Shown: piece by piece, positions 17,399 to 27,115 of the stretch | Layout of the letters: the number at the start of each line of letters is the position of its first letter | Numbering within the stretch: position 1 is the stretch's first letter | From: Pseudomonas agarici | GTDB lineage: Bacteria; Pseudomonadota; Gammaproteobacteria; Pseudomonadales; Pseudomonadaceae | Direction: 5' to 3' | Assembly: GCF_900109755.1 (NCBI RefSeq) | Contig: NZ_FOAR01000014.1 | Location: 1 to 64,000 of the forward strand | Length of the DNA stretch: 64,000 nt | The notes under the pieces: generated by a model | Databases searched by the model: none | What the model was told of the DNA's origin: nothing | Seen by the model: the letters and a program-made list of their open reading frames with translations, nothing else | Translations under genes and position numbers: made by a program

Positions 17399-19000
17399 AT
17401 GGAAAGAACCATATTCAAACCGCTGCTCCTTGCCGCCAGCCTACTGGCCGGTGCACCGCTGGCCCAGGCCGCTACCACCTTGGTCTACTGTTCCGAAGCC
17501 AGCCCGGCTGGTTTCGACCCCAGCCAGTACACCAGCGGCACCGATTTCGACGCGTCGGCCGAAACCGTGTTCAACCGCCTGACCCAGTTCAAACGCGGCG
17601 GCACCGAAGTCGAACCTGGCCTGGCAACACGCTGGGAGGTCTCCACCGATGGCCTCGGCTACACCTTCCACCTGCGCCCCAGCGTGAAATTCCACACCAC
17701 CGACTATTTCACGCCAACCCGCGACTTCAACGCCGACGATGTACTGTTCACCTTCAATCGTCTGCTCGACCCGAACCAGCCCTTGCGCAAGGCTTACCCT
17801 TCGGAGTCGCCGTACTTCACCGACATGGGCCTTAATACCACCATCAAGAACGTCGAGAAACTCGACGAACACACTGTGCGTTTCAACCTGAACACGGTCG
17901 ATGCGGCATTTATCCAAAACCTGGCAATGAGCTTCGCCTCCATCCAGTCCGCCGAATACGCTGACAAGCTGCTCAAGGAAGGCAAGGCCGAGGAACTCAA
18001 CCAGAAACCGATCGGCACCGGCCCCTTCGTGTTCAAGCGCTACCAGAAGGACTCGCAGATTCGCTACGTGGCGAACAAGGCATATTGGAAACCCGAGGAC
18101 GTGAAACTCGACAACCTGGTCTTCGCTATCACTCCCGATGCCGCCGCGCGCCTGCAGAAGCTCAAGGCCGGTGAGTGCCAGGTCAGCGGTTACCCGCGCC
18201 CGGCGGACATCGAGATCATGAAGCAAGACCCGAACCTGCGAGTGCTCCAGCAGGCTGGCTTCAACCTGGGTTTCCTGGCCTATAACGTGACCCACAAGCC
18301 GCTGGACCAACTCAAGGTGCGCCAGGCACTGGACATGGCCATCGATAAGCCGGCGATCATCAAGGCGGTCTACCAGGGTGCCGGACAACTGGCACAAAAC
18401 GCCCTGCCACCCGCGCAATGGTCGTTCGACCCGAACATCAAGGATGCGCCCTACGATCCAACCAAAGCCAAGGCGTTACTGAAAGAGGCCGGGGTCGCCC
18501 CCGGCACCAGCATCGACCTGTGGGCTATGACCGTGCAACGCGCCTCGAACCCCAATGCGCGGATGTCGGCGCAGATGATCCAACAGGACTGGGCCAAGGT
18601 CGGGATCAAGGCCAATATCGTCAGCTATGAATGGGGCGAATACATCAAGCGCGCCAAGAACGGCGAACATGACGCCATGATTTATGGCTGGACTGGAGAC
18701 AATGGCGATCCGGACAACTGGCTCGGTGTGCTGTACAGCTGCGGTGCGCTAAAAGGCAGCAACTACGCCAAATGGTGCAACCCGGATTATGATCGACTGG
18801 TCCAACAAGCCAAACTCGCGAGCAATCGCGACGAACGGGTCAAGCTCTACCAACAGGCACAGAAAGTCCTCAAGGAACAAGTGCCCATCACGCCCATCGC
18901 GAACTCGACGGTATTCCAGCCGCTGCGCAAGGAAGTACGTGACTTCAAGATCAGTCCCTTCGGCTTGACGCCCTTCTACGGGGTAAGTCTGGATAAGTAA
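17399..19000 (+). CDS. dppA1: Dipeptide ABC transporter substrate-binding protein DppA1
   Basis: A 533-residue periplasmic binding protein of the SBP_bac_5 (DppA/OppA) family, with a signal peptide of about 25 residues ending AQA. Family segments include LVYCSEASPAGFDP, the ADDVLFTFNR block, PIGTGPFVFKRYQKD and YGWTGDNGDPDNW. It would deliver peptides to the DppBCDF translocator encoded downstream. The start at 17399 has AGAGGA upstream. It is the first of four paralogues in the locus and, by position, corresponds to P. aeruginosa dppA1. In that species the paralogues differ in peptide preference (established); the specificity here cannot be read from sequence. Confidence 0.9.
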   Translation: MERTIFKPLLLAASLLAGAPLAQAATTLVYCSEASPAGFDPSQYTSGTDFDASAETVFNRLTQFKRGGTEVEPGLATRWEVSTDGLGYTFHLRPSVKFHTTDYFTPTRDFNADDVLFTFNRLLDPNQPLRKAYPSESPYFTDMGLNTTIKNVEKLDEHTVRFNLNTVDAAFIQNLAMSFASIQSAEYADKLLKEGKAEELNQKPIGTGPFVFKRYQKDSQIRYVANKAYWKPEDVKLDNLVFAITPDAAARLQKLKAGECQVSGYPRPADIEIMKQDPNLRVLQQAGFNLGFLAYNVTHKPLDQLKVRQALDMAIDKPAIIKAVYQGAGQLAQNALPPAQWSFDPNIKDAPYDPTKAKALLKEAGVAPGTSIDLWAMTVQRASNPNARMSAQMIQQDWAKVGIKANIVSYEWGEYIKRAKNGEHDAMIYGWTGDNGDPDNWLGVLYSCGALKGSNYAKWCNPDYDRLVQQAKLASNRDERVKLYQQAQKVLKEQVPITPIANSTVFQPLRKEVRDFKISPFGLTPFYGVSLDK

Positions 19001-19258
19001 CACGCACGCCCCAACCATGCACGCCAGAGGCCTCGCTTGCCCGCTAGCAGGGCGCTAGATGCAGCAAAAAAGCCAGACGCAAACGATTAAATGCGCCGAA
19101 ATTTATACAATTGCGACATTCGTGTACGTTCGTGCCACAGTTTAAGGCTTGCGGTGTTTCTGCATCTTGCATTGGGTATGGGGCCTGCATAAGTATCCCT
19201 AGGTCGACTCACGAGGTCGTCCTCACAACAAAAAATGACAACAAATCATGAGGCCACC

Positions 19259-20884
19259 ATGCTTAAAAAAGCCGTCATTCCGTTTTTAGTGGGCGCAGGC
19301 CTCCTGGCATCTGCACCGTTCGCCCTCGCGGCGACAAACCTGGTGTACTGCTCCGAAGGGAGCCCGGCCGGTTTCGATCCAGGCCAATACACCGCCGGAA
19401 CCGACTTCGACGCCTCCGCGGAAACCGTCTTCAACCGTCTCAGCCAGTTTGAACGCGGCGGCACCGCCGTGGTTCCTGGCCTGGCGACTAGCTGGGATAT
19501 TTCGCCGGATGGCCTGACCTACACCTTCCATCTGCGCGATGGGGTGAAGTTCCACACCACCGACTACTTCAAGCCGACCCGCAACTTCAACGCCGACGAC
19601 GTGCTGTTCACCTTCAACCGCATGCTCGACAAGGACATGCCATTTCGCAAAGCCTATCCGACCGAATTCCCGTACTTCACCGACATGGGCATGGACAGCA
19701 ACATCACCCAGTTGCAGAAGATCGACGACCATACTGTCAAGTTCACCCTGAAGACGGTTGACGCCGCGTTCATCCAGAACCTGGCAATGAGCTTCGCTTC
19801 CATCCAGTCCGCCGAGTACGCCGATAAGCTGCTCAAGGAAGGCAAGACCAGCGACATCAACCAGAAGCCGATCGGTACTGGGCCGTTCGTGTTCAAGAGC
19901 TACCAGAAAGACTCCAATATCCGCTACACCGCAAACAAGGACTACTGGAAGCCTGAAGACGTCAAGATCGATAACCTGATCTTCGCCATCACCACCGACG
20001 CCTCGGTGCGGATGCAGAAACTGAAGAAAAACGAATGCCAGGTCAGCGTCTACCCACGTCCGGCCGACCTTGCACCGCTCAAGGCCGACCCGAAACTGCA
20101 GATGCCCAGCCAGGCCGGTTTCAACCTGGGTTACATCGCCTATAACGTGATGCCGGTGCTCAAGGGCGAAACCGCCGCCAATCCGTTGGCCGACCTGCGT
20201 GTTCGTCAGGCACTGGACATGGCGGTGAACAAGCCGCAGATCATCGAATCGGTGTACCAAGGCGCTGGCCAGTTGGCCGTCAACGCCATGCCGCCGACCC
20301 AGTGGTCCTACGACACCACCATCAAGGATGCCAAGTACGATCCCGAGAAAGCCAAGCAATTGCTCAAGGAGGCCGGCATCAAGGAAGGTACCGAAATCAA
20401 GCTGTGGGCCATGCCCGTCCAGCGCCCGTACAACCCCAACGCCAAGCTGATGGCCGAAATGCTCCAGGCCGACTGGAAGAATATCGGCCTGAACGTGAAG
20501 ATCGTCAGCTACGAATGGGGTGAATACATCAAGCGGTCCAAGGCCGGCGAGCAACAAGCCATGATCATCGGCTGGAGCGGCGACAACGGCGACCCGGATA
20601 ACTGGCTGAACGTCCTGTTCGGTTGCGATGCCATCAACGGCAACAACTTCTCGAAGTATTGCACGCCCAAATACGACAGCCTGATGAAAGAAGCCAAATC
20701 GACTACCGACCAGGCCAAGCGCACCGAGCTGTACAAGCAGGCCCAGCACATCCTCAAGGAAGACGTCCCGTACACACCTATCGCGCACTCGACGGTGTAC
20801 CAACCCATGAGTGTCACCGTGAAAGACTTCAAGATCAGTCCGTTTGGCTTGAACTCCTTCTACGGTGTCAGCGTCGGCAAATAA
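19259..20884 (+). CDS. dppA2: Dipeptide ABC transporter substrate-binding protein DppA2
   Basis: A 541-residue paralogue of DppA1 with a signal peptide (MLKKAVIPFLVGAGLLASAPFALA in effect residues 1-24). Same family blocks: NLVYCSEGSPAGFDP, FTFNRMLDKDM, PIGTGPFVFKSYQKD, WSGDNGDPDNW. It has an insertion around LKGETAANPLADLRVRQ compared with DppA1. An in-frame ATG at 19235 exists, but 19259 gives the usual signal peptide and follows GAGG. A strong hairpin begins 5 nt after the stop. Assigned to dppA2 by order in the locus. Confidence 0.9.
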   Translation: MLKKAVIPFLVGAGLLASAPFALAATNLVYCSEGSPAGFDPGQYTAGTDFDASAETVFNRLSQFERGGTAVVPGLATSWDISPDGLTYTFHLRDGVKFHTTDYFKPTRNFNADDVLFTFNRMLDKDMPFRKAYPTEFPYFTDMGMDSNITQLQKIDDHTVKFTLKTVDAAFIQNLAMSFASIQSAEYADKLLKEGKTSDINQKPIGTGPFVFKSYQKDSNIRYTANKDYWKPEDVKIDNLIFAITTDASVRMQKLKKNECQVSVYPRPADLAPLKADPKLQMPSQAGFNLGYIAYNVMPVLKGETAANPLADLRVRQALDMAVNKPQIIESVYQGAGQLAVNAMPPTQWSYDTTIKDAKYDPEKAKQLLKEAGIKEGTEIKLWAMPVQRPYNPNAKLMAEMLQADWKNIGLNVKIVSYEWGEYIKRSKAGEQQAMIIGWSGDNGDPDNWLNVLFGCDAINGNNFSKYCTPKYDSLMKEAKSTTDQAKRTELYKQAQHILKEDVPYTPIAHSTVYQPMSVTVKDFKISPFGLNSFYGVSVGK

Positions 20885-20888
20885 GGTC

Positions 20889-20924
20889 GCGCAAGGGCGA
20901 CGTAGTACGACGTCGCCCTTGCGC
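20889..20924 (+). other. Strong hairpin after dppA2
   Basis: A perfect 15-bp stem (20889-20903 with 20910-20924, 6-nt loop) starts 5 nt after the dppA2 stop. There is no T-run behind it, so it is more likely a 3'-end stabiliser or leaky attenuator than a full terminator. Confidence 0.7.
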
Positions 20925-21178
20925 TAGCGCCAGAATTGCAGGAATTGCCATTACCTCACCGCTCCCGGTTTCAGCCGAGCGAGTCAGAAGCGCAGTTTTT
21001 TCCTACAACTTTCTAAGGCTCTACGCATTTACGGCAGGGACTTGGCGTCATAACGTCGAGATACCGCTGATAGGCGTTCGAGCGGGATTGCTGTACTTAC
21101 TGGCTCAGTCGGTGATGTTTCCATGTTTCAGCACATGGCAATCGCTCATCGATAACAATAAAAATGGATGGAATCGTC

Positions 21179-22777
21179 ATGCGCCACACCTTCGTTTTAT
21201 CCGCTTTTACCAGCACGGCCCTGCTGGCGGGTGCCTCTTTTGCCCAGGCTGGCGGCAGTCTGGTGTTCTGCTCCGAGGGTAGCCCCGCCGGGTTCGACAC
21301 TGCACAGTACACCGCCGCTACGGACAACGATGCCGCCGAACCGATCTACAACCGGCTGGTGGAATTCGTTCGAGGCGAGACCACCGTCGCACCGGCGCTG
21401 GCCAAGAGCTGGGACATCTCACCCAATGGCCTGGTGTACACCTTTCATTTGCGTGAAGGGGTGAAGTTCCACACCACCCCATACTTCACGCCGAGTCGCG
21501 ATCTCAATGCCGACGATGTGCTGTTCACCTTCAATCGCATGCTCGATCCCGAGCAGCCGTTTCGCAAGGCCTACCCCACTGAGTTCCCCTACTTCACCGG
21601 GATGAGCCTGAACAAGAATATCGCCAAGGTCGAAAAAACCGGGCCGCTGACTGTGGTCATGACCCTCAACAGCATCGATGCCGCGTTCATCCAGAACATC
21701 GCCATGAGCTTCGCCTCGATCCTGTCCGCCGAATATGCCGACCAGTTGCTCAGAGAAGGCAAGCCCAGCGACATCAATCAGAAACCCATCGGCACCGGGC
21801 CCTACGTGTTCCAGCGCTATCAGAAAGACACGCAGATCCGCTACATCGCCAACAAGCACTACTGGGACTCGAGCCAGGTCAAGCTCGATCAGTTGATCTT
21901 CGCGATCAACGTCGACGCCTCGGTACGGGTACAAAAGCTCAAGCGCGATGAGTGCCAGGTCACGCTGCATCCACGCCCTGCCGATGTCGATGCGCTCAAG
22001 AGCAACCCCAAGCTGCAGGTGATCGAAAAGCCCGGCTTCAACCTCGGCTACATTGCCTACAACGTGCGCCACAAGCCTTTTGATCAACTCGAAGTACGTC
22101 AGGCCCTGGACATGGCGGTAAACAAGCCGAGCATCCTCAACGCGGTCTATCAGGGTTCCGGCCAGTTGGCCGTCAATGCCATGCCACCGACCCAGTGGTC
22201 CTACGACGAGACGATCAAGGACACCGCCTACAATCCGGAAAAAGCCAAGCAATTGCTCAAGGCTGCCGGCGTCAAGGAAGGCACCGAATTCACGCTCTGG
22301 GCCATGCCCGTCCAGCGTCCGTACAATCCCAACGCCAAGCTGATGGCCGAAATGCTCCAGGCCGACTGGGCGAAGATCGGCCTCAAGGTGAAGATCGTCA
22401 GCTACGAATGGGGCGAGTACCTCAAGCGCACCAAGAACGGCGAGCATGACATCAGCCTGATGGGCTGGACCGGCGATAACGGCGATCCGGACAACTGGCT
22501 CGGCACCCTCTACAGCTGCGACGCCATCGGCAGCAACAACTACTCCCTGTGGTGTGACCCGCAATACGACAAGCTGGTCAAGCAGGCCAAGATCGTCACC
22601 GATCGCGACGAGCGGACGGTGCTCTACCAACAAGCCCAGCAGTTGCTCAAGCAACAGGTGCCGATCACCCCTATCGCCCATTCGACGGTCAACCAGCCGC
22701 TGAGCGCCAAAATCCAGGACTTCAAAGTCAGCCCGTTTGGCCGTAACTCATTCTCGGGCGTCAGTATCGAACAATAA
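21179..22777 (+). CDS. dppA3: Dipeptide ABC transporter substrate-binding protein DppA3
   Basis: A 532-residue SBP_bac_5 paralogue with signal peptide to about residue 24 (LLAGASFAQA). It keeps LVFCSEGSPAGFDT, PIGTGPYVFQRYQKD and WTGDNGDPDNW, but the early DASAETVFNR block of DppA1/A2 is DAAEPIYNR here, so its ligand pocket may differ. I start at ATG 21179, which gives a normal signal peptide; an ATG at 21164 has no ribosome site. About 290 nt separate it from dppA2, enough for its own promoter. In P. aeruginosa mdpA and psdR lie between dppA2 and dppA3; they are absent here. Confidence 0.9.
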   Translation: MRHTFVLSAFTSTALLAGASFAQAGGSLVFCSEGSPAGFDTAQYTAATDNDAAEPIYNRLVEFVRGETTVAPALAKSWDISPNGLVYTFHLREGVKFHTTPYFTPSRDLNADDVLFTFNRMLDPEQPFRKAYPTEFPYFTGMSLNKNIAKVEKTGPLTVVMTLNSIDAAFIQNIAMSFASILSAEYADQLLREGKPSDINQKPIGTGPYVFQRYQKDTQIRYIANKHYWDSSQVKLDQLIFAINVDASVRVQKLKRDECQVTLHPRPADVDALKSNPKLQVIEKPGFNLGYIAYNVRHKPFDQLEVRQALDMAVNKPSILNAVYQGSGQLAVNAMPPTQWSYDETIKDTAYNPEKAKQLLKAAGVKEGTEFTLWAMPVQRPYNPNAKLMAEMLQADWAKIGLKVKIVSYEWGEYLKRTKNGEHDISLMGWTGDNGDPDNWLGTLYSCDAIGSNNYSLWCDPQYDKLVKQAKIVTDRDERTVLYQQAQQLLKQQVPITPIAHSTVNQPLSAKIQDFKVSPFGRNSFSGVSIEQ

Positions 22778-22795
22778 AAACCGTGACCAGCGCGT

Positions 22796-22816
22796 TGAGG
22801 GCGAATTTCGCCCTCA
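22796..22816 (+). other. Hairpin between dppA3 and opdD
   Basis: TGAGGGCGAA pairs with TTCGCCCTCA around a single base, about 20 nt after the dppA3 stop and without a T-run. Same placement as the hairpins after dppA2, opdD and dppA4. Confidence 0.65.
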
Positions 22817-22945
22817 CGCAATCTTGCAGCTGAAATTCGGCGAAACACGCCAAGCAAACGTTTGCGAAAACAAAAAAGAGTTCACCACAAATAGCCGGCT
22901 CAGCCAAAAGGCCGGCATTCTAACAATAAGTAAAGGAGCTTTACG

Positions 22946-24346
22946 TTGAAACTCTCTCAAAAAGCGTTGTTAGCCTTAGCCATCAGTAGCGCCACCCTGC
23001 CGGCCCATGCGCAATCTCAGAGCCAGGATTTCATTCCGACCGGCATCAATACCAGCAATGCCCAGAGTGAAGCCAAGGGTTTTATAGAGGGTCAGAGCCT
23101 GGGGGGCACAACCCGTAACTGGTACGCCAACGAACTGAGACGGCGCGATGATCGCTTCTCCTACAAAAAAGGCGGGACCACGCCGACACCCACGCCCCGT
23201 CGCATCAACTGGGTGCAGGGCACCATCCTGAACTACAGTTCGGGCTTCACTCAGGGCACCGTGGGTATCAAGACCGAAGTGGCGGTCTACAACGCCGTCG
23301 CCCTGGAGCGTGACCGCAAGGACCTGGCCGGTGGTTCCAATCGTACCCTGACCCACGGCGACGGCGATGCCATAGGCCAGTGGAGCAAACTGGGCCTGGC
23401 CAACGTCCAGGCCCGCGTTTCCAACACCACCCTGATCGCCGGACGCCAGAGCTTCAGCACGCCGATTGTCGATACCATCGGCAACCGTCCGCTACCTTCC
23501 AGCTTCGAAGGGGTGAGCATCCATAGCGAAGAGCTCAGCAACATGGCCTTCGACCTGGGCACCTTCGACCGTGTATCGCCACGGACCGAGCAGAGCCTGT
23601 CGAAATTCCGCAGCGAATACGGCAACGGCCAGGAAGCCGATCACGTCCATACCGCCGGCATGACCTACCAGCCGCTGGAAAGCTTGAAGACCAGCCTCTA
23701 CGCGGCCAAGGTCGAGGACTTCTGGAATCAGTACTACGCGGGATTCGCCCATGACCTGGGGGACACTTCGGTGCTGGGTCTGAGCACCGGATTCAACTAT
23801 TACAAGACCGTCGATGCCGGCAAGAAGAAGATGGGTGAAATCGACAACGATACCTACTCGCTGTCGCTCGGCCTGACCCACCAGGCCCACAGCCTGACCT
23901 TCTCCTATCAGCAGGTGAACGGTAACGAGTACTTCGACTACCTACACGAAACCAACGGCATCTACCTGGCCAACTCCCTGCTGTCGGACTTCAACGGCCC
24001 CAACGAGAAATCCTTCCAGGTCGCCTATGGCATCAACATGGCCGAATACGGTGTGCCCGGCCTCAAGTTCAACATCTACAGCGCCCGCGGCTGGGGTATC
24101 GACGGTACCCACTACAACGGCACCGCTTATGGCAGCCCCGGCGAAAGCCGCAGCGACCTGCGTCTGATGGACGGCGAGAAACACCAGGAATACGGCATCG
24201 GCGCCTCCTACTCGGTGCAGAGCGGTCCACTGAAGGCCACCGCCATCCGTGCGACCTACACCACTCACCGCGCCAGCGAGCAGCAAGCGGATGGCAACCT
24301 CAAGGAGTTCCGCCTGGTCACCACCATTCCATTCAAGATCCTTTAA
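22946..24346 (+). CDS. opdD: OprD-family outer-membrane porin (OpdD-like)
   Basis: A 466-residue OprD-family 18-strand porin, with a signal peptide ending AHA at about residue 23. The family block GFIEGQSLGGTTRNWYANE follows, then alternating beta strands, and the C terminus ends in an aromatic/hydrophobic strand (VTTIPFKIL). Translation appears to start at TTG 22946, preceded by AAAGGAG at proper distance; no ATG fits the signal peptide. Its place inside the dpp locus points to peptide entry across the outer membrane, as proposed for opdD in P. aeruginosa. The precise substrate is inference. Confidence 0.88.
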   Translation: MKLSQKALLALAISSATLPAHAQSQSQDFIPTGINTSNAQSEAKGFIEGQSLGGTTRNWYANELRRRDDRFSYKKGGTTPTPTPRRINWVQGTILNYSSGFTQGTVGIKTEVAVYNAVALERDRKDLAGGSNRTLTHGDGDAIGQWSKLGLANVQARVSNTTLIAGRQSFSTPIVDTIGNRPLPSSFEGVSIHSEELSNMAFDLGTFDRVSPRTEQSLSKFRSEYGNGQEADHVHTAGMTYQPLESLKTSLYAAKVEDFWNQYYAGFAHDLGDTSVLGLSTGFNYYKTVDAGKKKMGEIDNDTYSLSLGLTHQAHSLTFSYQQVNGNEYFDYLHETNGIYLANSLLSDFNGPNEKSFQVAYGINMAEYGVPGLKFNIYSARGWGIDGTHYNGTAYGSPGESRSDLRLMDGEKHQEYGIGASYSVQSGPLKATAIRATYTTHRASEQQADGNLKEFRLVTTIPFKIL

Positions 24347-24358
24347 GACGTAACGCGA

Positions 24359-24387
24359 TCAGGGCCGATTCAGCGAGTCGGCCCTGA
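24359..24387 (+). other. Hairpin between opdD and dppA4
   Basis: TCAGGGCCGA (24359-24368) pairs with TCGGCCCTGA (24378-24387), 12 nt after the opdD stop and with no T-run. Likely an mRNA 3'-end stabiliser or leaky attenuator. Confidence 0.7.
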
Positions 24388-24423
24388 CGACTCATCTGGC
24401 TCATTTGATTACGGAGGGTTTAT

Positions 24424-26019
24424 ATGAAGATGCTTCCCTTGCGAGCGGCTATCGCAGCCACCTTGCTGACCGCCGCCATCGGCGTTTCGGCGAAACCCTT
24501 GGTGGTCTGCACCGAAGCCAGTCCGGAAGGTTTCGATCCGGTTCTTTACACCACCGCCGTCACTTCCGACGCCTCGTCTGAAACCGTGTTCAACCGCCTG
24601 GTGGACTTCAAGCCAGGCACCGCCGAGATCCAGCCGGCCCTGGCTGAAAGCTGGGAAACCAGCCCCGACGGCCTGCAGTACACGTTCCACCTGCGCAAAG
24701 GCGTCAAGTTCCACAACACCGACTACTTCAAACCGACTCGCGAGCTGAATGCCGACGACGTGATCTGGAGCTTCCAGCGCCAACTGGATCCGAATCACCC
24801 CTGGCACAAGCAATCGAGTGTCGGTTTCCCCTACTTTGAAAGCATGGACTTCCAGAACCTGCTCAAGAGCGTCGAAAAAATCGACGACTTGACCGTCAGG
24901 TTCACCCTGTCCCGACCCGAGGCACCGTTCCTGCTCGACCTGGGTATGGCCTTCACCTCGATCCACTCCGCCGAGTATGCCGACCAGCTGCTCAAGGCCG
25001 GCAAGATGGACGACCTGAATGCCAAGCCAATCGGCACCGGCCCGTTCATTTTCCAGCGTTATGCCAAGGATGCCCAGGTCCGCTACAAGGCCAACCCGGA
25101 CTACTTCCGTGGCAAACCGCCCGCCGAGGCGTTGATATTCGCCATTACCCCGGACAACAACACCCGCCTGCAGAAGCTTAAGGCCAACGAGTGCCAGGTC
25201 GCCCTGTACCCAAAACCGGATGACGTCCCGAGCATCCAGGCCGACCCAAACTTGCAGGTCGTCGGCATCGCCGCCATGTCCACCGGCTACATAGCCATCA
25301 ATACCGAACACAAGTACCTAGGCGATGTGCGGGTACGCCAGGCCATCGAATTGGCGCTGGACAAGCAGACCTATGTCGATACCCTGTATGGCAAGGGCAA
25401 CGCCATCGTGGCGGTCAACCCCTACCCCCCCACCCTGCTGGGCTACAACGACAAGCTGAAGAGCCCGGCGCAGAACCTGGACAAAGCCCGTACCCTACTC
25501 AAGGAAGCCGGCGTGCCGCAAGGCACGGTCTTCACCCTGTACACTCGCAATGCTGGCGGCCCGACCAACCCGAACCCGCAACTGGGCGCGCAGTTGGTTC
25601 AGTCGGATTTGGCCAAGGTCGGTATCAAGATCGATATCCGCGTCATGGAGTGGGCCGAAATGCTCAAGCGCGCAAAAAAAGGCGAACATGACCTGGTGTC
25701 ATCCGGCTGGAGCGGCGACAACGGCGACCCGGATAACTTCCTCACGCCGCTATTGAGTTGCGAAGCGGCCAAAAACGGCGAAAACTACAGCCGCTGGTGC
25801 AACCCGCCATTCCAAACCCTGATCGACCAGGCTCGTACCAAGACCGAGCCGGCCGAACGCGCCGCACTCTATGAACAAGCCCTGGAAATCTTGCATCAGC
25901 AAGTACTCTGGGTCGACCATGCTCACCCCAAGATGTTTACTGCCATGCGCAAGAACGTAGTGGGTTATCACATGAACCCACTGACCACCAATAACTTCGC
26001 CACGACCCAGGTGAAGTAG
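24424..26019 (+). CDS. dppA4: Dipeptide ABC transporter substrate-binding protein DppA4
   Basis: A 531-residue SBP_bac_5 protein, the most divergent of the four. Signal peptide to about residue 23 (AIGVSA). It keeps VCTEASPEGFDP, ADDVIWSFQRQ, PIGTGPFIFQRYAKD and WSGDNGDPDNF, but lacks the AFIQNLAMSFASIQ block of the others (LLDLGMAFTSIH instead) and ends differently (HMNPLTTNNFATTQVK). GGAGGG lies 7 nt before the ATG. It directly precedes dppB and is most likely the paralogue co-transcribed with the translocator. Confidence 0.9.
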   Translation: MKMLPLRAAIAATLLTAAIGVSAKPLVVCTEASPEGFDPVLYTTAVTSDASSETVFNRLVDFKPGTAEIQPALAESWETSPDGLQYTFHLRKGVKFHNTDYFKPTRELNADDVIWSFQRQLDPNHPWHKQSSVGFPYFESMDFQNLLKSVEKIDDLTVRFTLSRPEAPFLLDLGMAFTSIHSAEYADQLLKAGKMDDLNAKPIGTGPFIFQRYAKDAQVRYKANPDYFRGKPPAEALIFAITPDNNTRLQKLKANECQVALYPKPDDVPSIQADPNLQVVGIAAMSTGYIAINTEHKYLGDVRVRQAIELALDKQTYVDTLYGKGNAIVAVNPYPPTLLGYNDKLKSPAQNLDKARTLLKEAGVPQGTVFTLYTRNAGGPTNPNPQLGAQLVQSDLAKVGIKIDIRVMEWAEMLKRAKKGEHDLVSSGWSGDNGDPDNFLTPLLSCEAAKNGENYSRWCNPPFQTLIDQARTKTEPAERAALYEQALEILHQQVLWVDHAHPKMFTAMRKNVVGYHMNPLTTNNFATTQVK

Positions 26020-26028
26020 AAAAAGACC

Positions 26029-26061
26029 CCGGTCGCTGCCCGCACCCCGGACTGCGACCGG
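26029..26061 (+). other. Hairpin between dppA4 and dppB
   Basis: CCGGTCGC (26029-26036) pairs with GCGACCGG (26054-26061) around a GC-rich loop, about 10 nt after the dppA4 stop, without T-run. Expected to reduce transcription into dppBCDF or protect the abundant binding-protein message. Confidence 0.65.
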
Positions 26062-26094
26062 AATGCCTAACCGGCTGATGAGGTACACCATAAG

Positions 26095-27105
26095 ATGTTT
26101 AGTTTTATTGCCCGCCGATTGGGGTTATTGATCCCCACGTTTTTCGGCATCACACTGCTGACCTTCGCATTGATTCGCATGATTCCTGGCGATCCCGTGG
26201 AAGTCATGATGGGCGAGCGCCGGGTCGACCCCGAAATGCATGCCCAGGCGATGGAACGCCTCGGCCTGAACAAACCGCTTTACGCGCAATACATCGATTA
26301 CGTGGGCAAACTCGCCCATGGCGACCTCGGTGAATCCCTACGCACACGCACCAGCGTGTGGAGCGAATTCACCGCCCTTTTTCCGGCGACCCTGGAACTG
26401 TCCATGGCCGCTCTGCTATTCGCCGGCGTCTTCGGCCTGCTGGCCGGGGTGATCGCGGCCCTCAAGCGCGGATCGCTGTTCGACCATGGGGTCATGGGCA
26501 TCTCCCTGGCGGGATACTCGATGCCGATCTTCTGGTGGGGCCTGATCCTGATCATGTTCTTCTCCGTCAGCCTGGGCTTGACCCCGGTTTCCGGGCGAAT
26601 CGACCTGCTTTACGACATCGAGCCGAAAACCGGTTTCATGCTGATCGACACCCTGCTCAGCGACCAGCCGGACGCCTTCTGGGATGCATTGCACCACATG
26701 ATCCTACCCTCCATCGTGCTGGGCACCATCCCGCTGGCGGTGATCGCCCGGATGACCCGTTCCTCGATGCTCGAAGTCTTGCGCGAAGACTACATCCGCA
26801 CCGCCCGCGCCAAGGGGCTGTCCTCGGCCCGCGTGGTGTTCGTCCACGGCCTGCGCAACGCGCTGATCCCGGTGCTGACGGTCATGGGCCTGCAAGTCGG
26901 CACGCTACTGGCCGGGGCGGTCCTCACCGAAACCATTTTCTCCTGGCCCGGCATCGGTAAATGGCTGATCGAAGCCATCGGCGCCCGGGACTACCCGGTG
27001 GTGCAAAACGGCATCCTGTTGATTGCCTGCATCGTGATCCTGGTCAATTTCGTGGTGGATATCCTCTACGGCTTCGCCAACCCACGTATCCGTCACCAGC
27101 GCTGA
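26095..27105 (+). CDS. dppB: Dipeptide ABC transporter permease DppB
   Basis: A 336-residue inner-membrane permease with six hydrophobic segments, beginning with the typical FIARRLGLLIPTFFGITLLTF. The EAA-type coupling loop is visible as EVLREDYIRTARAKGLS. It would pair with DppC to form the channel driven by DppD and DppF. The gene follows dppA4 with a 75-nt gap containing a hairpin, and dppC starts 10 nt after its stop. Length is standard for the family. Confidence 0.94.
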   Translation: MFSFIARRLGLLIPTFFGITLLTFALIRMIPGDPVEVMMGERRVDPEMHAQAMERLGLNKPLYAQYIDYVGKLAHGDLGESLRTRTSVWSEFTALFPATLELSMAALLFAGVFGLLAGVIAALKRGSLFDHGVMGISLAGYSMPIFWWGLILIMFFSVSLGLTPVSGRIDLLYDIEPKTGFMLIDTLLSDQPDAFWDALHHMILPSIVLGTIPLAVIARMTRSSMLEVLREDYIRTARAKGLSSARVVFVHGLRNALIPVLTVMGLQVGTLLAGAVLTETIFSWPGIGKWLIEAIGARDYPVVQNGILLIACIVILVNFVVDILYGFANPRIRHQR

Positions 27106-27115
27106 GATCCTATAC

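Noticed and set aside
19172..19192. GG-N10-GC spacing upstream of dppA2 as a sigma-54 promoter
   Set aside because: Only the two dinucleotides fit; the surrounding bases do not match TGGCAC or TTGCA, unlike the pilA site.
19286..20803. 505-codon open frame opposite dppA2, and similar ones opposite dppA1, dppA3 and dppA4
   Set aside because: They recur at the same place opposite each paralogue, which shows they are by-products of the sense codon use.
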